Source: Schizophyllum amplum | Lineage: Eukaryota > Basidiomycota > Agaricomycetes > Agaricales > Schizophyllaceae | DNA: 64,000 nt | Direction of reading: 5' to 3' | Assembly (NCBI GenBank): GCA_007026445.1 | Contig: VDMD01000014.1 | Location: 604,637 to 668,636 of the forward strand | Part shown: piece after piece, positions 12,433 through 22,577 of the stretch | Position numbering within the stretch: position 1 is the stretch's first letter | Layout of the letters: every line of letters starts with the position of its first letter | Position numbers and translations under genes: made by a program | The notes under the pieces: model-generated | Database searches by the model: none | What the model was told of the DNA's origin: nothing | What the model saw: the letters and a program-made list of their open reading frames with translations, nothing else

Positions 12433-13786
12433 ATGCCCGCGAACGCGAAGATGCTTACCCGACAATTGGGCAAGGACGGGCCCCAAGTGTGCGCCATCGG
12501 CTACGGTGCGATGGGCATAGGCGCATTCTATGGCAAGAGCGATGAGCAGGAAGCCCTCGATACACTCACCTGGGCGGCTGATAACGGGTATGGACATTTC
12601 TCTGGCCGTCTACCGTCACAATCCTGATAATGCATATTATCCAGAGCGACTTTCTGGGTGCGCGACCCTCTCACTACAGTTCGCTCTTTTCTCATCCGAA
12701 TACTGATTTTTCTTGCAGGACACTGCTGACATCTACGGCACCAGTACGTTTAGAGACTCATACGAAGGGAGCAGTATAATAACTTACCTGTCGCAGGCGA
12801 AGCCACCATCGGCAAGTGGTTCGCGTCCACCGGCCGGCGCAAGGAAATCTTCCTCGCCACAAAGTTCGGTGGGCGCGATCTCACGCCTGGCAGCTCTGGC
12901 AAGCCGAACACTCCAAACAGCCAGCCCGAGTACCAGCGCCACCGCATCGAGACAGCCTTCAAGACGCTGCAGACGGACCACATCGACCTCTTCTATCAGC
13001 ACCGCGTCGACCCCAAAGTGCCTGTTGAGGTCGTCATGGAGGGCTTCCGCCCGTACATTGAGGCCGGGAAGATCAGCTGGATTGGCCTGAGCGAGTGCAC
13101 CGCAGCCACGCTTGAGCGCGCTAAGGCGGTCCCTGGCGTAGGCGAGAAGGTAGTGGTCGCACAGATGGAGTTTAGCCCCTTCGGTGAGCAGCTATCATTT
13201 GTTTATAGTATACAGAAGCTCACCGTGTTGTAGAAATCACTCTCGAGAAGGACGGCTTCCTGGACGCTGCACGGCGGCTAGGCGTCGCCATCGTGGCGTA
13301 TTCGCCTCTCGGGCGTGGTATGATCACTGGCAGGTTCACCTCGCCGAAGGACTTTGAAGAGGGCGACTCCCGTTTGACGCTGCCGCGTTTCTCGGAAGAG
13401 AACTTCCCAAAGAATTTACAGCTCGTGGAGAAGTTCCAGCAGGTAGCGCAGAAGTATGATGCCACCCCTACTCAAGTTGCACTGGCGTGGATCTTGGCGG
13501 AGCACCCGGATTGTGAGCAAGGTTTTTCATCTGCCAGAATCTGCCTGTTGACTCACTGTATGACCGCCTAGTTATCCCGATTCCCGGAAGTCGGAATGTA
13601 CCCCGCCTCGAAGAGAACATGGCAGCGGCCGAGATCAAGCTCGCGCCTGAGGACGTCAAGCAGCTTCGTGACTACGTTGAATCGGCCGACATTGCAGGCA
13701 CGAGGTACTCGGAGGCAGGAATGCAAAGCACTGTCGGGGACTGCATCTCTTTGGCGGAGTGGAAAGGCGGTCAGAGCTTGGCGTAA
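12433..13786 (+). CDS. Aldo-keto reductase (NADPH-dependent)
   Basis: Cytosolic AKR of the group including fungal pyridoxal-reductase-like and perakine-reductase-like enzymes. Visible: RQLGKDGPQVCAIGYGAMG, DTADIYG (catalytic Asp and Tyr), FLATKFGG (Lys), DLFYQHRVD (His), WIGLSE, VVAQMEFSPF, VAYSPLGRGMITGRF, and the cofactor site IPIPGSRNVPRLEEN. The full catalytic tetrad is therefore present. Introns have normal borders; a 13-nt microexon (AGCGACTTTCTGG, about 12648-12660) is needed to give DNGATFWDTADIYG. The frame is intact to the TAA at 13784, about 340 aa, normal for the family. A second ATG at 12451 could also serve as start. It lies between dioxygenases A and B in the same orientation, but nothing shows a shared function. 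Confidence 0.92.
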
Positions 13787-14116
13787 GAATCAGATAAGCT
13801 GTCCATAAAAGCACTCATTATTTGGGATAATCATAAGGAAGTGTAATGATCGTCTTGGGCCAGTCTTGGGCAAGGCCGCTGATCAAGCGGCAACCTCCGA
13901 GAGCCGTAACTGCTGTGACAGTCACAAATGACACGTTGTTTGGCTCCATCTCCGGCACCGAAACAAACATTGCCGAGGTTGTGCTGTCTGAAAGCGCTCT
14001 GAAATCATGTCGAATGCGGCTCCGTCAGGTCGACCTAACTCTGTCCCGAACCGCCAACATATAAAGGAGCGAGGGCCGAACGCCGTTGAACATTTCTGCA
14101 CCTCACATCCGCGACC
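13787..14116. other. Intergenic / promoter of dioxygenase B
   Basis: 330 bp; a TATAAA at 14060-14065 lies about 52 bp before the start of copy B. Nothing else seen. Confidence 0.55.
14060..14065 (+). promoter_or_regulatory. TATA box of dioxygenase B
   Basis: TATAAA in the context ACATATAAAGG, 52 bp before the ATG at 14117; same placement as the TATA box of copy A. Confidence 0.6.
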
Positions 14117-15689
14117 ATGTCTACTCCCGACGATCATTCTTACTCTACCCATCGTTCGAAACGTACTGACGATACTGGCTCTGCTGCGCCCGTCAGCGAC
14201 GACGATACGAGATTCCGCTCGGACATCCTGATGGACGACGGGGCGAGCGATCCGGGATCTGTGCATTCGAGCGACAGTCTTCAAGGCAAGATTGACATGC
14301 TTCGCTCCAGTATCGTCTACCGCATACCCTACGTACACGGGACCCTTCCTATCGGGCCTAACGAGGAAATTAAACTTTTCTATGGCGAGCAGGATAACGC
14401 GCAGTGAGTACCCATTCTGTCTTGCGTTGCTACTTTCCTCATCTGAACGGAAAACGTTGCAGCTGCATTGACCTCGCCCGGCCGACCGAGGAGCGGCTGA
14501 ACCGCCTGGAGGAAGCTTGCCAGCCTGCCACATTTGGGCGCGATCAGAAAGATGTTCTGGACGAGACATACCGCAAGGCCGGCAAGATGGACCTCAGTCA
14601 TTTCAGCACCCATTTCGACCCCTCGCACGCCGGTATTCTGAAGCTCGTGCAGGACGAGCTGCTGCAAAACGGGCATGACAAACTTACCATGGAATTGTAC
14701 AAGTTGAACCTTTACGGTGCGTGTCGAGCTCCCAGCGAGCGCCTGCTTGCTTTGTTTCTGATCTAGGGCTCAGGGAAGGGCTCTTTTTTCAAACCGCACA
14801 AGGACACCCCGCGCGGCGACAAGTCTTTCGGCACGCTTGTCATGGTTTTCCCCGCCCCTCACGAAGGCGGGCGTTTCGTTCTCACCAAGGCTGGCGACGA
14901 GTGGTCCGTCGACGCCGCGTCGGAGATCTTCGACTCCGATGGTGCGCCTCGCATTGTCTACATCGCCTTTTACGGAGATGTCATGCATGAGGTTTGCGAA
15001 GTAACCTCCGGCCACCGCGTGACTCTCACTTGGAACATCTACACCGACTGTGAAGACGAGACCCTGCCGCTTCCGCGGGAGGTGCTCGACTACGATGGGT
15101 CCCGAAGGACGCGCTTGCCGCGCTCCTGGCGGACGAGCGGCTGTTGCCCGAGGGCGGCTACCTGGCCTTTGGCCTGCGCTACGACTACCCGCTGAGCGAT
15201 CTAACCTATATGTCCAACCACGGCTTGAAAGGAGGCGATGCGATGATCGTGCGGGCGTGCGAAGCCCTGGGCGTCCAAGTGTCGAAGTACGTGCTGTATG
15301 GTGCGGACAGCCATGACGATCTGGAAAGGATGTTCGCGGCCCGCAAGGACGTCTACTTCATGTCCAGCAAGCGCATCGACACGTCTTCAGGCCCGGCGTG
15401 GAACGATGTGTCCGAGCACCTTGATTATCACTCAGGTATTGTTATACGCGACGCTGGGAGCGAGCCGCTTGCAGATCACCATTCGGTTGAGACCGTCTGG
15501 GTTACGCCCTACACTTATAGGAACAGGGTCAAGGATACATTCAGTGCGTACTTCGCCCATATCCCCATGTGCATGCGGCTCAATGCTGATCTCATCTTTT
15601 GCGCAGTGGCATACGGCAATGAAGCGTGTACGGATACCGTGTACGGGAACTTTGCGCTGTTCATCAAGGTCGACCGTAAGAAGAGTTGA
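14117..15689 (+). CDS. 2OG-Fe(II) oxygenase family protein, copy B
   Basis: Same architecture as copy A: serine/aspartate-rich N-terminus, SSIVYRIPYVHGTLPIG, HCIDLARPTEERLNRLEEA, QPATFGRDQKDVLDETYRK, KGSFFKPHKDTPRG (HxD ligands), GTLVMVFPAPHEGGRF, GDVMHEVCEV (distal His), SGHRVTLTWNIY (2OG-binding Arg), and a C-terminus VYGNFALFIKVDRKKS. Introns follow DNAH and LNLYG, and one splits KDTF/VAYGN near the end. One base is missing near 15097 (LDYD/AVPKDALAALL), shifting the frame. Very similar in DNA to copy D on the opposite strand 7 kb away, including intron positions, so these two arose by a recent inverted duplication. Substrate unknown. Confidence 0.87.
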
Positions 15690-16090
15690 ATGCTACGTAT
15701 GTTCTACCTTGACTTATTTGAATGGCCTCGCTTTGATATTCGAGCCCGATTCACGTCCGGAATTGAAGCTGAACGTGCAGCCTGATGTCCAAGCCTGCAC
15801 CCGCTGCACAAGCTTGCATGCAGCTGCATGGATTGAGAATGCGACGCGATTCATGACCAATGCCAGGGGGTAACTGCACTTGGCGCATGCAGACGAAGGT
15901 GTACTGGACAAGACGCATTGTGGCAGGAAGATGCACTGGACGCGCAAGCGGCAGAGACACGGGGCTACGGAACTCACATTTCGATAGTAGGTCCTTCACG
16001 ATCTATGGCTTGGAAGTCGTGACAAGTGTGCGAGCAGAGGATATGTCTATCAAAATCGATATTCCGTACGGCTGACGACGATTGACGCGC
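15690..16090. other. Intergenic, convergent
   Basis: 3' ends of dioxygenase B (+) and uL5m (-) face each other here. No terminator hairpin or repeat recognised. Confidence 0.5.
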
Positions 16091-17037
16091 TCAGCGACGC
16101 GAGAAAGGTATTTGCAACCCCGACATGAGCGACCTGGCCAGATTCGACGCTCCGACCCCCTGCGCGCTGGTGACGAAGTGGATGTGCATGCCGTACGGCT
16201 TCGGGTATGCGTCCAGGTTGACCTCGAGCTGGGGGAAGTAACCGAACGCCTCGGGCGGCAGCCGAAGGACACCGCGCCAGACGTCATGCTGGGGGTGTAG
16301 GGCTGGAGGACGCCGTGGGCAGCTTGATGCCGCCGAACTCGCGCATGCGCGGAAGCACGAACTCGGTGAGCGTGGAGAGGAAGCTGTACATTTCCTGGCC
16401 GCGCATGTCGACGCGCGCGCCACAGGGGATGCCCTTGCGAATCCAGCCGCCGACGCTCTTCTTGCCGCGGATTATCTGCACGCCCTCGCTGGTGCGGTAG
16501 CCGCCCCCGCGCTCCGTCTCGCCCGAGAGCGCGCGGAGGGCCATGATCGGGCCGAGGAGGTTCGAGCGGTTGGTGATGGCCTCCTTGGTGAAGATTTGGA
16601 GCGAGATCTTCTCGAGCCGAATGACGTTCTCCGGCGCGGAGGGGGCATGGGCTTCTTGTACTGGTGCGTGACGCCACCGACGGGCGGGTTCGCGCGGTAC
16701 TTGACGTACGGGTCGTCTGGGTCGAAGCGCGTGCGGATGGCGCGCGGAGGGGGGCGCGGGAGGGGCTCGTGAAAGTAGGACATGTACATGAGGTCCTCCT
16801 GGAGCGTGGTGTGGTAGTGGTCGAGCATGCGGTCCTGGTGCCATTCGCGAACGAGGAGCTGCTTGACGTGCGGGATGGGGAGGCGGGTCTGGGGGTGCCG
16901 GCGTATGCGGATTTTCTGCTCGGGCATGTTGCTGAAGGCTATGCTGGTGACGCTGGGCGCGTCTCTCCGCCGCCTGAAGTCTTTGTCGCCGTCTTGGACG
17001 GCACCGGGACACTGCGCAGGACTGGCAAGCGCGGCAT
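16091..17037 (-). CDS. MRPL7: Mitochondrial large-subunit ribosomal protein uL5m
   Basis: Mitochondrial 54S protein of the bacterial L5 family (yeast Mrpl7), which binds 5S-region rRNA and tRNA in the ribosome centre. An ATG at 17037 gives a basic presequence; MPEQK at 16927 is an internal Met. Then: TRLPIPHVKQLLVREWHQDR, YFHEPLPRPPPRAIRTRFDP, APENVIRLEKISLQIFTK, AITNRSNLLGPIMALRALS, GVQIIRGKKSVGGWIRKG, GARVDMRGQEMYSFL, LPPEAFGYFPQLEVNLD and PYGMHIHFVTSAQG, ending GLQIPFSRR. No intron is needed after the start region. One-base losses sit near 16647 (C run), 16303 and 16260, and probably near 16955. As this gene is normally single-copy and needed for respiration, sequencing error is the likelier cause. 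Confidence 0.85.
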
Positions 17038-17555
17038 GGCTAGCTAGAAACTATGAGTACACTGGTCAAGTAATGAGCAATAGCACGCACCGATGGCTAT
17101 TAGAGTGGGTTATAATAAATGTGCCCTCGCGGTCCGTGAAGAAGACGGAACATAAAGAACAAATAAAGACGAAAAAGGGCCGAATGTTGTTGACATGTAT
17201 TTGCATACTCTTCGTCGCGCGCGTCTTGGAAATTCCAACAGAACACGAACTTTGACGGTGGCCGGACGGCGACCGCGGACCGCTCTTCTTATCTTCTACC
17301 TAAGCCTTCACAAAGGCGGTGTATGCGCCGCACTCGCGGCCCTTACCTTACTCATCCTCGACCGCCACAAGCGACGGCGGCAGAGTGGTCTTTAACGGCA
17401 GCCGTCTCGCTGCTTTCACAACAAATATTTCCCCTTCCTCATCCCACTCCCCATTCTTCTAAAGCTCTACAGCCTGCAGCGGCACAGGCCAGCAGCATTA
17501 CTTTGTACTGAACGACGATGGCGCTCACCCAGACCGCGACGCACGCCGGGCCGTC
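17038..17555. other. Intergenic / possible 5' exons of the CaaX protein
   Basis: The frame of the next gene continues upstream of 17556 as far as about 17480 (YFVLNDDGAHPDRDARRAV), so an additional short exon may be present here. The rest shows no motif. Confidence 0.45.
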
Positions 17556-19786
17556 ATGGACGAGGAGGTGGTGCCTGCACTCCGAAAGCGTGCGTATCAT
17601 GTTCTCATTGTTTAGATGAAGACTGACGCTTGACGCTTATCCTTAACAGGCCTTCAAAGCGAAAGCCGTTCCCTTGCTCGCCGGATCTCTGCCGTCTCCG
17701 TATCATCAGCGGACGAGTACCCGAGCCCGACGCTCTCCACGTCCACCGCACGTCAGGACCAGCAGTCCCGCCCCAGCATCCAGTCCCGCACGTCTTCTGA
17801 TCACAGCAGGACGTACACCAAGGGTCGCACAGCGCCAGCCATGGACCACCACACGGCATCATCGTCCTCATCAGACCACAGTCGCTCCCGAACGTACTCG
17901 CAGCCACGACGGCCAGGCGCACGCACCCCAAGCCCGCACATGTCCAACTACCGCCCAGCCACCGCCGCCACCAAGTCCTCCATCGCTCTGGCCAACACCT
18001 CGCCTAAACCGACTCGTATACCCATGCGCGCCCGCGCAAGCAGCACAGTGACACGCAGCCCGAGTGCCGCGCCATACGCAGACGCCCTGCCCTCCATCCA
18101 CCAGGAGCAGCGCTACCCGCCGTCTCCGCAGGCGCACCTTCTCCGCGAACCGCCGCCCTTCAACCCCGCAAGCTCCACCTCGTCGATCGGCCACCCCGAG
18201 ACCCCACCAGGCCAGCGGCATCATCCCTATCTGCCGGACGAGCCGCCCCCGCGCGCGTCCACAGAGTCCGAGGAGCGCCCGTACGAGCACTGGTACCGCG
18301 GCGACGTCTCGCGCAACGGCGGCGTCGGCGAGCTAAAGGTCGGCCGCCGCCAGGAGATGCTCGACATCGCCAACTACGGCCACGCCATGCGCATGAAGGA
18401 GGACGAGCGCCAGCGCCGGCTGGCCGCGCTCGACGACTCGCGCTCCGGCAGCGTCGTCGGCTTCGTCGGCGAGCGTGACCGCGGCAGCATCTACATCGAC
18501 GACGACGATCGGTATGAGCAGGAGAACGGCGTGCTCGAGGAGCACCCCCTCACGGACATGGACGACCAGGAGGCGACGGAGGACGACCGGGAGGTCACGG
18601 AGGACGACCGGGAGGTCACGGAGGAGGACGACGACGATGATGACCACACTACCGTGCAGCACTACGGTCACGCGCCAGCTGACATATCGACCGCGTCCGC
18701 ACCCGGGCGATTCAGCCGCTCCGAGGACAGGAGCGAAACACCGACACGCACGCCCACGCCATCGCAAGGGCGCGCGTTGAATGGGTCTGCCTCGCGGAAG
18801 AGCCCCGCACCGACGAAAACGCCCACTCCGCGAGCGAATGGCAAGAGCCCGAGCGCTCCTGCGAAGAGTGCACCTGCGAAGAGTGCGTCTGCAACGAAGA
18901 GTGCTCCCGCGAAGAGCCCAAGCGCCTCCGCGAAGAGCCCGAGCGCCTCCGCAAAGAGTCACCCCACGCCCTCCCGCATAGCCCAGAAGCCGCGCGCGGG
19001 CAGCGAGCCGCCCCAGTCTAGCACGCCGAAGCCGCAAAAGACGGTCAAGTCCGCGTCCGCGGCAAGTCGGCGGGGCCCTCCGCCGTCGGTGACGAAGCGA
19101 GGCCCACCGCCGTCAGCGACGAAGCGCAAGCAGAAGGCACCGACGTCGAGGAGGGAGAAGGAAGAGGACCGGCGGAGCATTGCGCACTACCCGTCCATCA
19201 GCGCGGATGAAGACGCGATACCGGTGTGGACGCAGCCCAAGAAGGCGGGGAATTGGGATGAGGTGGGTTCTATTGCGTTTGCTTGAGATGTATACGTTGC
19301 TGATTTCGCCCGCAGGTCGTTCTACCGGCCGTGGCGCGCAAGAAGGGTCTCAACGAGCACTACGAGCAGGCCGACGGGAGCCCCAAGCCCGTGCAGACGC
19401 GAACAGAGCCGGCACCCGCACCCGGAACCTTTGGCTTCGACCACACGAAGTACAGGCCGCCGCGTGACGGGGAGGAAATACCAATGGATGAATTCGGGAG
19501 ACCTATACAGCAGGAGGACGAGCAGCGGAGACCGTCGCGCGACAGCCGGCGCAGTCGCCACGCACCGTCGGACGAGCAGCCGCGGAAGCAGTACTGGAAC
19601 GCGCACGACGAGACCCAGTTACCTGTGCGACCGCCACAACCCCCGAGTCCGGCGCCATTTGCGCACTACATGGAAGAGCCATCGGATGAGCGGCTTCCAC
19701 CGCTGGCGCCGCCATTGGAGAAGCCCCAGCAACGGGTGGAGGACGACGATGGCGGGTCGGGCTGCTGCAAGTGTGTAGTCATGTGA
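17556..19786 (+). CDS. Long disordered protein with C-terminal CaaX box (CVVM)
   Basis: Unrecognised family; about 690 aa. The ATG at 17556 gives MDEEVVPALRKR, an intron (17593-17649) follows, then LQSESRSLARRISAVSVSS. A second intron lies after KAGNWDE (19262 to about 19317). Most of the chain is low-complexity: Ser/Pro/Arg-rich, an acidic stretch with two copies of TEDDREV (18574-18627), then a run of short Lys-Ser-Pro-Ala repeats (18790-18960) of KSPSASA type. A conserved-looking core reads RPYEHWYRGDVSRNGGVGEL, GRRQEMLDIANYGHAMRMKE and FGFDHTKYRPPRDGEEIPMDEFGR (split here from one segment). The final residues CCKCVVM form a CaaX motif with Met last, favouring farnesylation, plus two cysteines for possible palmitoylation; this predicts membrane attachment. 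The true start may lie upstream. Confidence 0.85.
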
Positions 19787-20346
19787 CCGCATGTCGAACA
19801 TGTCACGTGGCTTGTTTGCTGGCTTCATCTCTGCTTCTCCGTGCGTGTACTATGACGCCTCTCCCGTGTCCTGCTGCATCTTCTGTGACATGCCCGCATA
19901 TCATGTTGTTGTCCCTAGTATTCCCTCCTCTGCCCTCTTTCCTTCCACGTTTTCGAATCTGAAGTGGGGACGCTCGCTGCCTGCTCTTTCCGCACAACTC
20001 ATGCTTACCCGACACATTGCCGGCTGTCCCTCCGCTGCTCGCCGCACTGTTTACACTCCTGCGGCTTATGAATCGCACGCACTGGATCAGATCTCACCGT
20101 TTGTTTATGCCCCTCCTCCCCGCCCTTCGCTCCGCCTCTCCTGCACCTTTGCCTCCGCTGCCTCTCCCCCTTCTCCCCGCATGGGTTCTTGGCTTCTGGT
20201 CGGTTTTGCGGTCGCGCATTTGTACTCTACTGCATCTTTGGCGTCCGTACATAGTAAGGAGATGCTCGCGTCTGCTTTTCGCAGGGCTCACACACGCTCG
20301 TTTTAGGCACACCTGGTTGTTATTAGCTACCCTACTTTATAATATA
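19787..20346. other. Intergenic, convergent
   Basis: 3' regions of the CaaX gene (+) and dioxygenase C (-). Pyrimidine-rich, no gene recognised. Confidence 0.5.
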
Positions 20347-22028
20347 CTAGTTAAGCGGATGAGACGTGTGGGTGTGAGGCGCGCGTGCGAGCAGCGCTCG
20401 ACTGGAAGACGCGGGCGGGATCTGGAGAGCAAGGGCCACCCTTGAAGGATATCCTAAGTACGGGGAAGTAAGGGGCTCCTGCTTCGAGCGGTCGATGATG
20501 GCGAAAATCGCAAAGGTGCCGTATATGGTCTCCATGGATGCTTCGTTGCCATAAGCCACTGTTGAGTTGACCATTGTCAGACGCAACCCGCAGATACTGT
20601 TTGTGACACATACCGTAGTCTCCCTCAGCAGGATTCGTCCCGTTGTCGTGCGCCGTGACCCAAACGACCTCCTTGCTTCTGTATTTGTACTCGTCATCGT
20701 CACTGTCGGCTTCGAGGTCCCGCTGCACGGGCTCGCTTCCTGCGTCACGAATGATCTCGTCGGAAGATTCGAAAAACTCCGATAGGCTCTCTACTGCAAG
20801 CTTCTCGCGGTCAATAACGTATCGGGCAGCATAGAAAACATCGTCTCGGTCATCGAAGTCGTAGGAAAGATCGGTGTTTTGGCTACCGTAGAGGACGCGC
20901 ACGGTGACCTCCAGTCCGAGAGCTTCACAGGCTCGTTTGATCATGGCATCGCCGCCCTTGAGGCTCCTGGAGAGGAGCCGCAGGTCTGCGTGGTCATCCA
21001 CCGGGTATTGGTATCGAAGGCCAAAGCCAAGATAGCCGCCCTTCGGGAGAAGCCCCTCGTCAGCGAGAAGGTCGGCAAGGGCGTCCTTCGCCGCTGCATC
21101 GTGCGCGAGTAGGGTTGGAGGTAAAGGAAGGGAGGACGGTAAGAAGTCGTCGGTGTAGATGTTCCAAGTGAGGGTGACACGATGGCCAGAGATCACCGTG
21201 CATACCTCGTGCGTAACGTCGCCGTAAAAGGCCACGTAAACAGCGTGGGGTTGGTCGTCCTTCAGAATCTGCGAGGCAGCGTCAACGGTCCACTCGTCCT
21301 TGCTACTACCAAGGACGAGTTGACCGCCTTCGTGGAGCGCGGGGAAGACCATGACGAGCGTTCCAAATGAGCGTTTTCCGCGCGGTGTGTCCTTGTGCGG
21401 CTTGAAGAAGGAGCCCCTGCCTATGTGTTCTAGCCTCAGTACTGGCTCGTGGAAATGGGCGACAACACGCACCATACACATTCAGTTTGTACAAGTCGTA
21501 TACCAGCCTGACGTCGTGCGCCTCCAGCAGCTCGTCGCGGACAAGGCCCAGTAGGTGGTTCGGGGGAGTAAATTGGTGCTAAAGTTGCGAATATCCATCT
21601 TGCCAGCCGTGCGATAAGTCTCATCCAGAACGTCTTGCTGGTTGCGGCCAAATGTGGCGGGATCACACGCGTCCTCCAGATGGCAGAGCTGTTCCTCGGT
21701 CGGGTGTGCGAGATCGATACAACTGTGTATAGCGTTGGCTACGTTGCGTATCCGGAGCAAAAAGAGCTGCTCACTGCGCATCGCCCGGCTTGCCGTAAAA
21801 GACTTTGATCTCCTCATCGGATTCAATGGGCAGCGTTCCGTGTACAAAGGGCATGCGGTATTCGATAGTAGAGCACAGAGCTTCGATCTTTTCTTTGAGA
21901 CTGCTGGTCGAGTGAGCAGATCCGATGCTTGCGTTGTCGTTCGTTGAGCCATCGGGTCCCGAGACGTCGCCGGCAACGGTCTCCAAACCGTCACTTGGAG
22001 GATGCATGTTGTCGTCAGGCATAGACAT
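20347..22028 (-). CDS. 2OG-Fe(II) oxygenase family protein, copy C
   Basis: Start at the ATG 22028 (MSMPDDNMHPP), chosen by analogy with the N-termini of copies B and D. Motifs: EYRMPFVHGTLPI, CIDLAHPTEEQL, DPATFGRNQQDVLDETYR, LYKLNVYG, GSFFKPHKDTPRG (HxD ligands), GTLVMVFPALHEGGQLVL, GDVTHEVCTV (distal His), SGHRVTLTWNIY (2OG Arg), then VAYGNEASMETIYG. Introns follow GDAH and NVYG, and one precedes VAYGN. A T is missing near 21572, breaking the frame between FSTN and the DELLEAHDV segment. The C-terminus runs about 45 residues past the usual end of the family (after IIDRSK) to a stop at 20347; the extension is Ser/Pro/His-rich and probably reflects a lost stop codon. More divergent than B and D. 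Confidence 0.85.
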
Positions 22029-22577
22029 GGATGATGGGCGTGGTAGTTCGGTACAGGGAAGCCCGAAGATCGAAACACCTCCCAGAGTATATGGAGTCAG
22101 CAGGTAGGGACGAGTCATCTGTTCCAAAGGATCCCGCTCATGATGCATGATGCACGAGGTGAGCATGCGGCTTCAGCAAGGCTTCAGGCGTATGTCCGCA
22201 CCACGAATTCAACAATCGCATTTCGTGAACGAGACGCGTTTCTACGCGTTTTCCCATGTCGAGCACGCGACGAAGGACGCATATATGCTATACATGCAGC
22301 TTTTCTGCTTTCGTGGAGGTCTCTTGAACATGTCCGAGCGCGTCGACGAGAGCAGCGTCGAGTCCGGCAACGACCGCAGCGAGCGCAACAATCAGTAACC
22401 GCGGGCAACGGGTCTCGCAGGGATCTCGACGACGGTGTTGGGCGCAAGCCGAGAGTGGAATTGATTCCAATTCACCCGAACAGGGCCTTTGTCGCGTGGG
22501 TCATGTAAGTCGACCGTCCATAAATTGTGGATTGTGTAGTACATGTACGTAACCAGACCTAACCCCTCACCAAGCCT
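22029..22577. other. Intergenic between dioxygenases C and D
   Basis: 550 bp on the promoter side of copy C and 3' side of copy D. A short plus-strand frame at 22330-22398 (MSERVDESSVESGND...) resembles the acidic N-terminus style of the family but has no core after it; I do not call it a gene. Confidence 0.4.

Noticed and set aside
10193..15099. Frame breaks in dioxygenases as programmed frameshifts
   Set aside because: They occur at different places in each copy, without a shared slippery site, and similar breaks appear in unrelated genes.
18333..19037. 234-codon minus-strand frame
   Set aside because: Antisense to the disordered CaaX protein; composition is Arg/Leu/Val-biased without motifs.
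22330..22398. Short frame MSERVDESSVESGND as a fifth dioxygenase start
   Set aside because: No SSIVYR-like core follows on that strand, so it is not a family member.
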